A stretch of 64,000 nucleotides of DNA from Sanguibacter keddieii DSM 10542 (GTDB taxonomy: Bacteria > Actinomycetota > Actinomycetes > Actinomycetales > Cellulomonadaceae), in contig NC_013521.1 of assembly GCF_000024925.1 (NCBI RefSeq), positions 1,612,001-1,676,000 on the forward strand, given 5' to 3'. Shown here piece after piece: positions 26,508 to 36,142 of this stretch (position 1 is its first letter; the number at the start of each line of letters is the position of its first letter). Made by a program: the position numbers and the translations under genes. The notes under the pieces are model-generated. The model was not told where the DNA came from. It worked only from the letters and a program-made list of their open reading frames with translations, and ran no database searches.

Positions 26508-27062
26508 ATGAGTCGCCCGCCCCGATCCACCGACGCCGAGCTGCTGGACCGCATCGGCGCCGCCCTGTCCCAGCGCACCTCGACCGAGCCCTGGGGCCTC
26601 GGCGACGTCGCACCGGCCGCGGGGATCAGCGCCGCAGGCCTCATCAAGCGCTTCGGGTCCAAGGAGCGCCTGCTGCACGCCCTCTCGCGACGCTGGATCG
26701 ACACCGTGCCGTCTGCTCCGGCCGACCCCGAGCACGCTCTCGACGAGCTGCGGGCGTACGGCCGGGCGAACTTCGCGACAGCGTCGTCGTCTGCTGCGAT
26801 CACCGGGCTCGGGGAGCTCATGCGAGACCTGTGGTCTCCAGAGGCGGTGGAGCTGCTCCGTGAAGGCTGGGACAAGCAGGCGCGGTACATCGAGAGCCTG
26901 CTCGCGCATCTCTCACTCCGCGCTGACCTCGACCACCGCGCAGCCGCCCTCACCGTGCTCGACGCCCTCCACGGGAGTCTCTACCGGCAAGCGGTCTCTC
27001 TCGACCCCACATCACCCGAACAGACCATCGACAACCTCCTCGAGGAATGGGCACGACCATGA
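26508..27062 (+). CDS. TetR-family regulator
   Basis: A 184-residue TetR protein: an N-terminal HTH (residues about 8-50, WGLGDVAPAAGISAAGLIKRFGSKERLLHAL) and a helical ligand domain. The stop overlaps the ATG of the DHFR-like gene by four bases, so regulator and enzyme form one operon and the pair probably autoregulates through the inverted repeat at 26484. Ligand unknown. Confidence 0.88.
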   Translation: MSRPPRSTDAELLDRIGAALSQRTSTEPWGLGDVAPAAGISAAGLIKRFGSKERLLHALSRRWIDTVPSAPADPEHALDELRAYGRANFATASSSAAITGLGELMRDLWSPEAVELLREGWDKQARYIESLLAHLSLRADLDHRAAALTVLDALHGSLYRQAVSLDPTSPEQTIDNLLEEWARP

Positions 27063-27613
27063 CCCGCACCTGGCGCGGATGCGTCTTCATCGGGACGAGC
27101 CTCGACGGCTACATCGCCAAGCCCGACGGCGACCTCTCCTGGCTCACCGCCCCCGAGCCGCGAGGCCACGCAGCCGAGGAGGGGGCGCACCCTGCTCTGG
27201 TCTGGAAGACGTTCTTCCCGACCATCGACACTCTCGTCATGGGACGGACGACGTACGACACGGTGTCAGGCTTCGACGAGTGGCCGTTCGAGGGCAAGAC
27301 CGTCATCGTGCTCAGCACGACGCTCGACGCCAGCGACCGCGCCCAGGTGGTGCGCTCCGTCGACGAGGCCAGCGACCTGCTCGCACGCACCGGAGCCGAA
27401 CGTGTCTACGTCGACGGCGGCCGGACCATCCAGTCGTTCGTCTCGGCGGGTCTCGTCGACGAGATCACCGTGTCCGTCGCGCCGGTGCTCCTCGGTCGCG
27501 GGAGCCGTCTCTTCGGAGACCTCGACCGCGACGTCCTGCTGACGCTCCGTGGCCACCACTCGACCGACGGCGACGGGCTCCTGCGCGTGACCTACGACGT
27601 CTCGCGGCGCTGA
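27059..27613 (+). CDS. dihydrofolate reductase-family protein
   Basis: A 184-residue RibD-C/DHFR-like reductase. It starts at the ATG overlapping the TetR stop (MTRTWRGCVFIGTSLDGYIAKPDGDLSWL). The fold is marked by LVMGRTTYDTVSGFDEWPFEGKTVIVLST, RVYVDGGRTIQSFVSAGLVDEITVSVAPVLLGRGSRLFG. NADPH-dependent reduction of an unidentified substrate is likely. Its coupling to a TetR regulator suggests a role in xenobiotic or antibiotic response. Homologous to the gene at 14061. Confidence 0.88.
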   Translation: MTRTWRGCVFIGTSLDGYIAKPDGDLSWLTAPEPRGHAAEEGAHPALVWKTFFPTIDTLVMGRTTYDTVSGFDEWPFEGKTVIVLSTTLDASDRAQVVRSVDEASDLLARTGAERVYVDGGRTIQSFVSAGLVDEITVSVAPVLLGRGSRLFGDLDRDVLLTLRGHHSTDGDGLLRVTYDVSRR

Positions 27614-27632
27614 AGCCTCTGCTGACGCGGTC

Positions 27633-28235
27633 TCAGGCGCGCGCGGTCGCGAAAGCCCTGTCGAGGAGCTCGCCCACGGGCGTCGCACCGTCGCGACGAG
27701 TCCACTCGGCGAGAGCGACGTCCAGGCACGCCAGCGCGGTGTGGATGAGGGTCTGGGCGCGGAACGCCCTGCTGTCCTCGGGGCCGTCGAGCCGGTCGAT
27801 GATGACCGGCTCGAGGAGCGCGGCCCAGGCGATGTGCTTCTCGAGGTTGCGTGCCCGGAGCGAGGCTGTGCTCATCATGACCCGCATCGTCCGCAGGCCG
27901 GTCGCGGTCCCGGCGGCGGTGCTCTCCTCGACCGGCGCGAAGGCGTTCCGGAGCACCTGCCAGACCGGCTCGTCGGTGGGGCGGGTCTGCGCGGCGTCGC
28001 GCACGAGCAGCCCGAAGGGGGCCGGGTCGCCGATGACCACGTCCTCCTTCACGGGGAAGTAGCGGAAAAAGCTCCGCGTGGACATGCCCACGGCCGAGGC
28101 GATGTCTTCGATGGTCGTCTGGTCGAAGCCGCGCTCGTCGAACAGGCGCAGCGCCTGCTCGGCGACGTGCTCTCGTGCCGAGGCGCGCGTGACGCTCCTG
28201 AGCCCTGATGCCGGTGCCCGCGTTGCCTCTGTCAT
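27633..28235 (-). CDS. TetR/AcrR-family regulator
   Basis: A 200-residue TetR regulator. The HTH lies at about residues 20-65 (REHVAEQALRLFDERGFDQTTIEDIASAVGMSTRSFFRYFPVKEDVV), and the C-terminal helices are variable. It is divergent from the aldo/keto reductase at 28333, with a perfect dyad in the 97-base gap. This parallels the XRE/aldo-keto reductase pair at 4.1-6.2 kb. Likely repressor of the reductase genes at 28.3-30.4 kb. Confidence 0.88.
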   Translation of the reverse strand: MTEATRAPASGLRSVTRASAREHVAEQALRLFDERGFDQTTIEDIASAVGMSTRSFFRYFPVKEDVVIGDPAPFGLLVRDAAQTRPTDEPVWQVLRNAFAPVEESTAAGTATGLRTMRVMMSTASLRARNLEKHIAWAALLEPVIIDRLDGPEDSRAFRAQTLIHTALACLDVALAEWTRRDGATPVGELLDRAFATARA

Positions 28236-28248
28236 GCCCCCATCCTAG

Positions 28249-29393
<1,145 letters not shown>

Positions 29394-29543
29394 GTCACCC
29401 AGCACCCCGCAGCCGGCGGAGGCCCCGCGTCGAGAACCTTACGACGCGTGGTCCCGCCGGTTGACCCAGGGGGGCACCGCGACGACTCATCGCGGGCCCC
29501 TTTCACCGTCTGACTACCGCTCAACACACAAGAGGAGCCACCT

Positions 29544-30428
29544 ATGGCTGACCAGCAGCTCCACGTGACGCTGAACAACGGCGTGACCATGCCTGCCCTC
29601 GGGCTCGGCGTCTACCAGAGCTCGCCCGAGGAGACCACCGCCGCGGTCGTCTCCGCACTGCAGACCGGCTACCGGCACATCGACACCGCCGCTGCCTACT
29701 TCAACGAGCGTGAGGTCGGCGAAGGCATCAAGCGCTCTGGCGTCGAGCGTTCCGAGATCTTCGTCGAGACGAAGATCTGGATGAGCGACTACGGCTACGA
29801 GGAGACGCTGCGAGGCTTCGAGAAGAGCCGCCGCAAGCTCGACGTCGACCAGATCGACCTCCTGGTGCTCCACCAGCCCCTCGCCGACGAGTTCGACAAG
29901 ACGATCGCCGCCTACCGTGCGCTCGAGACCCTGCTCGCCGACGGCCGCGTCCGCGCGATCGGTGTCTCCAACTTCATGCCCAGCCAGCTGCAGGCGATCG
30001 TCGACGCATCCTCGGTGGTGCCAGCGGTCAACCAGATCGAGGTGCACCCCTACTTCTCCCAGCCCCAGTGGCGCGTGGCCAACGACCAGTACGGCGTCCT
30101 GACCCAGTCGTGGTCGCCGATCGGCGGGTCGTACACCTACGGTGACTCCACCAAGAACCCCTTCACCGAGCCCGTCCTGACCGACCTGGCCGGGCGCTAC
30201 GGCAAGACCCCGGCCCAGGTCATGCTCCGGTGGCACATCGACCACGGCTTCTCTGCCATCCCGAAGTCGGTCAAGGCGCACCGCATCGCGGAGAACTTCG
30301 ACGTGTTCGACTTCTCCCTCGCCCCGGCGGAGATCGCGGCGATCGACGCCCTCGACACTGGCGTGCGCGGCGGACCCGACTCCAACACCCTGAACCTCGA
30401 CAACTACGGATTCGCGATCCCCGAGTGA
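29544..30428 (+). CDS. aldo/keto reductase, AKR5
   Basis: A 294-residue AKR5-type reductase, start MADQQLHVTLNNGVTMPALGLGVYQ with AGAGGAG upstream. It has YRHIDTAAAYFNEREVG (catalytic Asp and Tyr), VETKIWMSDYG (Lys), LLVLHQPLADEFDKTI, AIGVSNFMP and SAIPKSVKAHRIAENF. It is a close paralogue of the gene at 2934. Together with 28333 it forms a second AKR/AKR5 pair. It may be cotranscribed with 28333 across a 150-base gap with no obvious terminator. Confidence 0.9.
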   Translation: MADQQLHVTLNNGVTMPALGLGVYQSSPEETTAAVVSALQTGYRHIDTAAAYFNEREVGEGIKRSGVERSEIFVETKIWMSDYGYEETLRGFEKSRRKLDVDQIDLLVLHQPLADEFDKTIAAYRALETLLADGRVRAIGVSNFMPSQLQAIVDASSVVPAVNQIEVHPYFSQPQWRVANDQYGVLTQSWSPIGGSYTYGDSTKNPFTEPVLTDLAGRYGKTPAQVMLRWHIDHGFSAIPKSVKAHRIAENFDVFDFSLAPAEIAAIDALDTGVRGGPDSNTLNLDNYGFAIPE

Positions 30429-30614
30429 TCCGAGGGCCGACTGGCGTCACCACGACGCCCCTCGCCCCCCCTCTACTCGCGTGACTCCTCGTCTAACGAG
30501 CGTGCAGCCGGTCTCGAACGGAACGGTGCCACCAACAACGGCGCGGCCCAGCAACAGCTGGTCCGTGCCGTTGCCGCGTTCCCAAGGTGTCGCCGTCTCG
30601 GGAGGCACTCCGCC

Positions 30615-30640
30615 CCACCGGAAACGATCGTTTCTGGTGG
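30615..30640. repeat. palindromic repeat copy 1
   Basis: A 26-bp near-perfect palindrome with core GAAACGATCGTTTC (30621-30634) and outer arms CCACC/GGTGG. The same core recurs at 31929 and 40185. It lies in the 275-base gene-free gap 30429-30703 before the MFS gene; that gap also holds weaker inverted repeats. Confidence 0.8.
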
Positions 30641-30703
30641 CGGGCCCCGCGAGGACAGCATGTTGTTGCCGTTCTGGCGGTGAGGGTTCGCTAGTCTCGG
30701 TCG

Positions 30704-31894
30704 ATGGGGCAGCGCAGCGCACGGCAGCGATCTGCGGTCTTGGCGGCTGCGCTCGTCGGGGGATCAGGTGACGTCCTCGACTTCCTGCTCCCACTGTGGG
30801 CGGGATCGGCCCTGGGTGCCTCCCCTGCGCAGATCGGCGTGCTCGTCGCCCTCGAGCTCGTGGTGTCATTCATCGCGCGCCCGTTCGCCGGGTGGTTGGC
30901 CGATCACCGCGAACGCGCCCGGGTCGCCGCCGCGGGCTCGCTGCTCTACGGACTCGGCTGCTTCGGTTACGCCCTCGCGCCAGGGATCGAGGTCGCTCTC
31001 CTCGCGGCAGGGACGACCGGGATAGGTGGGGCGCTGTTGTGGGTCGCGGTGCGCGCGATCACGGCCGAGCACCTCGTCGACGACGGTGGTGCTTTCGCGC
31101 ACTTGTTCTCGAGGATCGCTCTCGTCGCCTGGATCGTCTGGGTTCCAGCGATGGTCCTGCTGCCGATCGTCGGCTACCGGGCCTTGTTCGCAGCGTTCGG
31201 TGCCACGTGCCTGGTCGGGTCGGCCGCACTCCTCTTGCGTGCCGAGAGCACGTTTCGGCCCGCGGACTCGTCGACGGACAGCGCCAGGAATGACCTTCAG
31301 CGTCTTGGCCCCTTGCTCGCGGTCGTCGCATTGATGAGCATCGCGGAAGCTGGCATCGGCCTCCTCGTCCTGCTGCACCTTCAGATGACGACCGAGCTCG
31401 ATGTCTTCCAGATTGCCCTGGTGTTTCTGCCCGGTGGCATCGCTCTGACCGTTCTCCCCGGGCCACTGCACCGCCTCACAGGGCACTGGGGGCGCAGGAG
31501 GATCTACATGGTGGGGGCGGGGGCCTCGGCGATCTGCGCAGCGGGGCTCGCTGCGGCACCTGGGCCGGTCGCCATCGCCGCGCTGTGGATCCTGACGAGT
31601 GCATCTTGGGCTGCCCTCACACCAGTGGACGAGGCGGTGGTGGCCGAGGTCAGCACCTCAGTACGGGCTGGCCGTGGGATGAGTTTGCTGAGCAATGCTG
31701 CACTGGCCGGTGGAGCGGTCGGGGCCGCCGGTGCCGGGTCGCTTTATGGTGTGACGTCGTGGGCCGTGGTGTGCCTGGTGCTCGCCGGGATCCTCGTCAC
31801 CGCAGCTGTCGCTGGACCGTTGGCGCTGCTTTGCATGGACGTTCTGGACAAGCCGGGCAGGGCCGAGCAGCCGCCGAAGCCCAACGTGTGTTGA
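30704..31894 (+). CDS. MFS transporter
   Basis: A 396-residue, 12-helix major facilitator protein. The family loop 2-3 motif appears as GWLADHRERARV, preceded by SGDVLDFLLPLWAGSALGASPAQIGVLVALELVVSFIARP. The second half begins at about residue 205 (LLAVVALMSIAEAGIGLLVLLHLQM). Drug or small-metabolite efflux is the generic expectation; substrate unknown. It lies between two copies of the palindromic repeat, so it may have moved with the neighbouring arsenic genes. The C-terminal tail is cytosolic. Confidence 0.85.
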   Translation: MGQRSARQRSAVLAAALVGGSGDVLDFLLPLWAGSALGASPAQIGVLVALELVVSFIARPFAGWLADHRERARVAAAGSLLYGLGCFGYALAPGIEVALLAAGTTGIGGALLWVAVRAITAEHLVDDGGAFAHLFSRIALVAWIVWVPAMVLLPIVGYRALFAAFGATCLVGSAALLLRAESTFRPADSSTDSARNDLQRLGPLLAVVALMSIAEAGIGLLVLLHLQMTTELDVFQIALVFLPGGIALTVLPGPLHRLTGHWGRRRIYMVGAGASAICAAGLAAAPGPVAIAALWILTSASWAALTPVDEAVVAEVSTSVRAGRGMSLLSNAALAGGAVGAAGAGSLYGVTSWAVVCLVLAGILVTAAVAGPLALLCMDVLDKPGRAEQPPKPNVC

Positions 31895-31922
31895 TCATCG
31901 ATTCAGCCAAGGGATGGAGTCA

Positions 31923-32035
31923 TCACCGGAAACGATCGTTTCTGGTGGTGGAGGGTGCGGACCCTGGAAGCTGCCACCAGAAACGGTGTCCGCCCGAAAC
32001 GGGTTTTGAATCGGTGACCGTTTCTGGTCAGGCCG
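31923..32035. repeat. palindromic repeat copy 2 with degenerate partner
   Basis: Core GAAACGATCGTTTC (31929-31942) with arms TCACC/GGTGG. About 30 bases on, CCAGAAACGGT and ACCGTTTCTGG form a second inverted pair around CGAAACGGG. The same composite (palindrome followed by GAAAC/TTTCTGGT motifs) occurs at 40182-40310, marking one repeat family. The whole 307-base gap 31895-32201 is otherwise gene-free. Confidence 0.75.
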
Positions 32036-32157
32036 GTCGCGGGGGTGGTTTTGGCGCGCCCGAAACCCCTCTGGAGAGGGGACCCGCTAGCCGTCGTGCC
32101 CCTCAGGGGCGGGCGTCAGTGAGAGCGGGGTGGGGTGGTGCTGTGCAACAATCGACT

Positions 32158-32177
32158 GGATCGGTTTTCTTCGATCC
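32158..32177. promoter_or_regulatory. ArsR-type operator candidate
   Basis: GGATCG-N8-CGATCC, perfect 6-bp arms, 24 bases before the flavoprotein start. The ATCGA-containing half-site is in the style of ArsR/SmtB operators. Confidence 0.5.
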
Positions 32178-32201
32178 AACGTCACGTCCCAGGGAGCGCT
32201 C

Positions 32202-33587
32202 ATGAGTTCGACCGCCGACCACCTGCCCGTCGTCGTCATCGGTGCTGGGCCTGTTGGCCTTGCGGCCGCTGCGCACCTGATCGAGCGGGGTGTGGAGCCG
32301 CTGGTGGTCGAGCAGGGGGACGCGGTCGGCGCTGCGGTCTCCTCGTGGGGGCACGTGCGCCTGTTCTCGCCGTGGCGCTACGACGTCGACGCGGCCGCGC
32401 TCCGGCTCCTGGAGCCCACAGGGTGGCGCTCGCCCGACCCGGACACTCTGCCCACGGGGGCGGAGCTCGTCGCCGACTACCTCACTCCTCTCGCCGCCCT
32501 CCCGCAGATCACTGAGCGTCTGCGCCTGGGGTCGAAGGTCACCGGCATCACGCGCGACGGGGCGGACAAGACGCGCTCCTTGGGCCGCGACCGTCAGCCC
32601 TATCGCGTGCGGATCGTGGCCGGGGGCCAGGTCCAGGACGTGCTGGCCCGAGCCGTCATCGACACCTCAGGGACCTGGGACCACACCAACCCGATCGGCA
32701 CCGGTGGGCTGCCAGCCCTTGGCGAGAAGGAGAACGCCGGCTACCTCACCGGCCCCCTGCCCGACGTCCTGGGCCGGGACCGCGCGCGGTTCGCCGGCAC
32801 CCACACCCTCGTGGTCGGCATGGGGCACTCGGCCGCCAACACGCTGCTGGCCCTGGTCGAGCTCGCCGAGACCGCGCCGGGAACGACGATCACCTGGGCG
32901 ATCCGCGGCGGGTCGGCCCGCCGGCTCTTCGGGGGCGGGAGCGACGACGAGCTGCCCGCACGCGGGCTGCTGGGCTCGCGACTGAAGGAGGCCACCGAGT
33001 CAGGGCGCATCACCCTGATCAAGCGCGCCTCTATTGAGCAGATCAGCGGAGAAGGTCAGCGTGTCCGGGTCACGGGCAGCACCCGAGACGAGGTCCTGGA
33101 CGTGACGGTCGACCAGGTCGTCAACGCCACCGGGTTCCGCCCTGACCTCGACATCGTGCGCGAGGTGCGCCTGGACCTCGACAGCGCCATGGAGTGCCCG
33201 GCCGGTCTCGCCGAGCTCATCGACCCCAACTACCACTCCTGCGGCACAGTCCCCGCCCACGGTGAGCAGCTGCTGCGCCACCCCGACGCCGGGTTCTACA
33301 TCGCCGGGATGAAGAGCTACGGGCGAGCGCCGACCTTCCTGCTGGCCACCGGCTACGAGCAGGTCCGGTCCATCGCCGCTGCCCTGGCCGGAGACACCGC
33401 CGCCGCGATGGCGGTCGAGCTGAACCTGCCGGCGACCGGTGTGTGCTCGACCGACGTCGCGGCCGACGGTGAAGAGACCTCGTGCTGCGGGACGAACGAG
33501 ACCCCGCAGCTGCTGACGATCGGCGCACCGGCAACGACTGGTTTCGCCACCGGCCTGGCGCACGGGCGGTCAGCGGACTCGGCCTGA
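32202..33587 (+). CDS. ArsO-like FAD/NAD(P)-binding monooxygenase
   Basis: A 461-residue flavoprotein. It has the FAD dinucleotide fold VVVIGAGPVGLAAAAHLIERGV (residues 9-30), the SSWGHVRLFSPW motif common to ars-linked flavoproteins, a second NAD(P) fold HTLVVGMGHSAANTLLAL (about 200) and VVNATGFRPDLD. The C-terminal tail has clustered cysteines (GVCSTDVAADGEETSCCGT) that could bind arsenic or zinc. Actinobacterial ars operons often carry such ArsO-type proteins, but their reaction is not firmly settled. Divergent in orientation from the trxB-arsC operon; the two meet at the shared terminator. Confidence 0.8.
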   Translation: MSSTADHLPVVVIGAGPVGLAAAAHLIERGVEPLVVEQGDAVGAAVSSWGHVRLFSPWRYDVDAAALRLLEPTGWRSPDPDTLPTGAELVADYLTPLAALPQITERLRLGSKVTGITRDGADKTRSLGRDRQPYRVRIVAGGQVQDVLARAVIDTSGTWDHTNPIGTGGLPALGEKENAGYLTGPLPDVLGRDRARFAGTHTLVVGMGHSAANTLLALVELAETAPGTTITWAIRGGSARRLFGGGSDDELPARGLLGSRLKEATESGRITLIKRASIEQISGEGQRVRVTGSTRDEVLDVTVDQVVNATGFRPDLDIVREVRLDLDSAMECPAGLAELIDPNYHSCGTVPAHGEQLLRHPDAGFYIAGMKSYGRAPTFLLATGYEQVRSIAAALAGDTAAAMAVELNLPATGVCSTDVAADGEETSCCGTNETPQLLTIGAPATTGFATGLAHGRSADSA

Positions 33588-33605
33588 CCAGGGGGTAGGC
33601 CGAAG

Positions 33606-33641
33606 AAGGCCCTCCCGTCCGAGCGCGGACGGGAGGGCCTT
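33606..33641. terminator. bidirectional terminator
   Basis: AAGGCCCTCCCGTCCG (33606-33621) and CGGACGGGAGGGCCTT (33626-33641) form a perfect 16-bp stem with a 4-base loop between the convergent flavoprotein and trxB genes. Confidence 0.88.
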
Positions 33642-33661
33642 CGTCATGCAGCAGGTGGAAG

Positions 33662-34660
33662 TCAGTGCGCTTCGAGGGCGTCGACGGCCTCGACGAGCTC
33701 GGTCGGGGAGTCCTGCGCACCGACGAGGTCTGCGAGGTAGTGCTGGGCGTCGAGCGCCGCGGCGCAGCCGGACCCGGCGGCCGTGATCGCCTGGCGGTAG
33801 GTGTGGTCGACGGCGTCGCCGCAGGCGAAGACACCCTCGAGGTTGGTGCGTGTCGAGCGACCCTGCACCTCGATGTATCCCTCGTCGTCGAGCGTGACCT
33901 GGCCCTTGACGAGCTCGGTGCGCGGGTCGTGACCGATGGCCACGAACAGGCCCCCGGCCGCGACGTCGCGCTCTTCACCGGTGAGGGTGTCGCGCAGGCG
34001 CACACCCTCGACCTTGTCCGCGCCGTGGATCGCGACGACCTCAGAGTTCCAGGCGAACTCGATCTTCGGGTCGGACGCAGCACGCTCGGCCATGATCTTC
34101 GAGGCGCGCAGCGAGTCGCGGCGGTGCACCATCGTGACCTTCGAGGCGAAGCGCGTGAGGAACGTCGCCTCTTCGACGGCCGAGTCGCCGCCACCGACGA
34201 CCACGATCTCCTGGTCGCGGAAGAAGAACCCGTCGCAGGTCGCGCACCAGGACACCCCACGCCCGGACAGGCGCGTCTCGTCCTCGAGACCCAGCTCGCG
34301 GTAGGCCGAGCCTGTCGCGAGGATCACCGCGCGGGCGGAGAACACCTCGCCCGAGCCTGTGGTGACGACCTTGATCGGACCGTCGAGGTCGAGGCTCGTC
34401 GCGTCGTCCCACTCGATCCGGGCGCCGAAGCGCTCGGCCTGCTTCTGCATGTTCTCCATGAGCTCAGGGCCCATGATGCCCTCGACGAAGCCCGGGAAGT
34501 TCTCGACCTCGGTCGTGTTCATCAGTGCGCCACCAGCGGTCACCGACCCGGCCAGGACCAGCGGGGCCAGCCCGGCGCGCGCCGCGTAGACGGCAGCGGT
34601 GTACCCGGCCGGACCGGACCCGACGATGATGAGCTCGTGCGTGGGGCTGGTCATGCTCAT
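33662..34660 (-). CDS. trxB: thioredoxin-disulfide reductase
   Basis: A 332-residue NADPH/FAD flavoprotein. FAD motif [19 protein letters not shown], redox-active [15 protein letters not shown] motif [16 protein letters not shown] and the C-terminal FAD motif [14 protein letters not shown]. It reduces thioredoxin, which recycles arsenate reductase. Its ATG overlaps the arsC stop by four bases, so it is the last gene of the acr3-arsRC-arsC-trxB operon. The chromosomal housekeeping trxB is probably elsewhere; this copy is dedicated to the arsenic operon. Confidence 0.93.
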   Translation of the reverse strand: MSMTSPTHELIIVGSGPAGYTAAVYAARAGLAPLVLAGSVTAGGALMNTTEVENFPGFVEGIMGPELMENMQKQAERFGARIEWDDATSLDLDGPIKVVTTGSGEVFSARAVILATGSAYRELGLEDETRLSGRGVSWCATCDGFFFRDQEIVVVGGGDSAVEEATFLTRFASKVTMVHRRDSLRASKIMAERAASDPKIEFAWNSEVVAIHGADKVEGVRLRDTLTGEERDVAAGGLFVAIGHDPRTELVKGQVTLDDEGYIEVQGRSTRTNLEGVFACGDAVDHTYRQAITAAGSGCAAALDAQHYLADLVGAQDSPTELVEAVDALEAH

Positions 34661-35100
34661 GCCGCCGGCGTCAGGGGTGCAGGGGTCACGCCGAGCTCGT
34701 CGAGCAGGTTCAGGATGCGGGCCTGGATGTCATCGCGGATGGGCCGCACGGCCTCGATGCCCTGTCCGGCAGGGTCGTCGAGCTTCCAGTCTTCGTAGCG
34801 CTTGCCGGGGAAGATCGGGCACACGTCACCGCAGCCCATGGTGATCACGACGTCGGAGGCCTTGACCGCGTCGGGGGTCAGGACCTTGGGGGTCTCGGTG
34901 CGGATGTCGATGCCGAGCTCGAGCATGGCCTCGACGGCGGTCGGGTTGATCTGGTCAGCCGGCTCGGACCCGGCCGAGCGGACCTCGACGTTGCCTGCGC
35001 CCAGGGCGGTGAGGAATCCTGCGGCCATCTGGGAGCGGCCGGCGTTGTGGACGCAGACGAACAGCACGGACGGCTTGGCGGGGGCGGTGTTCTCAGTCAT
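34657..35100 (-). CDS. arsC: arsenate reductase (LMW-phosphatase fold)
   Basis: A 147-residue arsenate reductase. The P-loop is [13 protein letters not shown] (CX5R), then [15 protein letters not shown], and the second-shell Cys in [23 protein letters not shown]. It reduces arsenate to arsenite using thioredoxin or mycothiol. The start ATG at 35098-35100 gives the family length. The stop is coupled to trxB, a 31-base gap follows the ArsR-ArsC fusion. The extra Cys pair in GCGDVC suggests the thioredoxin-coupled type, which agrees with the trxB neighbour. Confidence 0.93.
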   Translation of the reverse strand: MTENTAPAKPSVLFVCVHNAGRSQMAAGFLTALGAGNVEVRSAGSEPADQINPTAVEAMLELGIDIRTETPKVLTPDAVKASDVVITMGCGDVCPIFPGKRYEDWKLDDPAGQGIEAVRPIRDDIQARILNLLDELGVTPAPLTPAA

Positions 35101-35131
35101 GAACGTTCTCCAGGTCAGGTGCGGATGAAGG

Positions 35132-36142
35132 TCAGGCGGGCAGGTCGAGATCGGGCAGCAGATCGGCCAGCAGGACGCGCACGTGGGCGTCGATCTGCTC
35201 GGTGATCGCCAGCACCCCGTCGTGGGAGGCCAGGGCCGGGTCGCCCACGACCCACTCCTCGTAGCGGGTGCCGGGCAGGATCGGGCAGGTGTCACCGCAG
35301 CCCATGGACACCACGACGTCGGCGGCGCGGACCGCGTCGTCGGTGAGGGGCTTGGGGAACGCGGCGTCGGCGTCCGCGCCGAGGGAGTCCAGGACGTCGC
35401 GGACCTCGGGGTGGAGGTCTGCGGCGGGCGCGGACCCGGCAGAGCGCACCACCACCCGGTCTCCGGCGTAGCGTCGCACGAGCTCGGCGGCCAGCTGGGA
35501 GCGTCCGGCGTTGGCCACGCAGACGAACAGCACCTGCGGCACGCCGGTCGCTGCCTGGGCGCGGGTGAGGTCTTCGAGGCGCTGGCGGGCGAAGCGCTCA
35601 GCAGCCACCACCAGGTGCGAACGAACGCCCGCGCTGCGGGCCAGGGCGGTGTAGGACTCGCGCACCGTGGTGGTGACGGTCTGGGCACTCAGGTGCTCGA
35701 AGCGCTGGGCGAGCTCGCCGGCGATGCGGGTCAAGATCGCGTCGACGTCTTCGAGCCCTACCGCTGACCCGGCGCGGGTGAGGTTCTCCAGCGCTGCGGG
35801 GGCGAAGGCGTCCAGCAGCGTGCTGACCGCCCCGCGCAGGGCCGGTGCGACCCGGTAGTAGACCCAGGTGCCGCGCCGCTCGGAGGTCAGCAGGCCGTTG
35901 TCCTTGAGCACGCGCAGGTGGTGGGAGACGGTGGGCTGGGCGATGTCGGCGACGGTCGCGATGTCGCACACGCACGCCTCGCCGGTCGGGGAGGTGGTGA
36001 TGAAGGACAGCATCCGCAGGCGCAGCGGGTCGGCCACGGACTTGAGCATCGCCGCGACGGCCACGGCTGAGTCCAGGCTCATGCTCGTGCTCGCAGGGGT
36101 GACCTGATCGCACGTCTGCTCGGCGGTGAGGGAGGAGGTCAT
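35132..36142 (-). CDS. ArsR-ArsC fusion: arsenic-sensing repressor with arsenate reductase domain
   Basis: A 336-residue fusion. Residues about 20-110 are an ArsR/SmtB winged helix with the metal-binding ACVCDIA pair (EACVCDIATVADIAQPTVSHHLRVLKDNGLL). Residues about 125-190 are a three-helix bundle (LEDVDAILTRIAGELAQRFEHL). Residues about 195-336 are an LMW arsenate reductase (FVCVANAGRSQLAAEL with CX5R, MGCGDTCPILPGTRYEEW). It may sense arsenite and reduce arsenate in one chain. The start ATG overlaps the acr3 stop by four bases. Similar fusions occur in other actinobacteria. Confidence 0.9.
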   Translation of the reverse strand: MTSSLTAEQTCDQVTPASTSMSLDSAVAVAAMLKSVADPLRLRMLSFITTSPTGEACVCDIATVADIAQPTVSHHLRVLKDNGLLTSERRGTWVYYRVAPALRGAVSTLLDAFAPAALENLTRAGSAVGLEDVDAILTRIAGELAQRFEHLSAQTVTTTVRESYTALARSAGVRSHLVVAAERFARQRLEDLTRAQAATGVPQVLFVCVANAGRSQLAAELVRRYAGDRVVVRSAGSAPAADLHPEVRDVLDSLGADADAAFPKPLTDDAVRAADVVVSMGCGDTCPILPGTRYEEWVVGDPALASHDGVLAITEQIDAHVRVLLADLLPDLDLPA

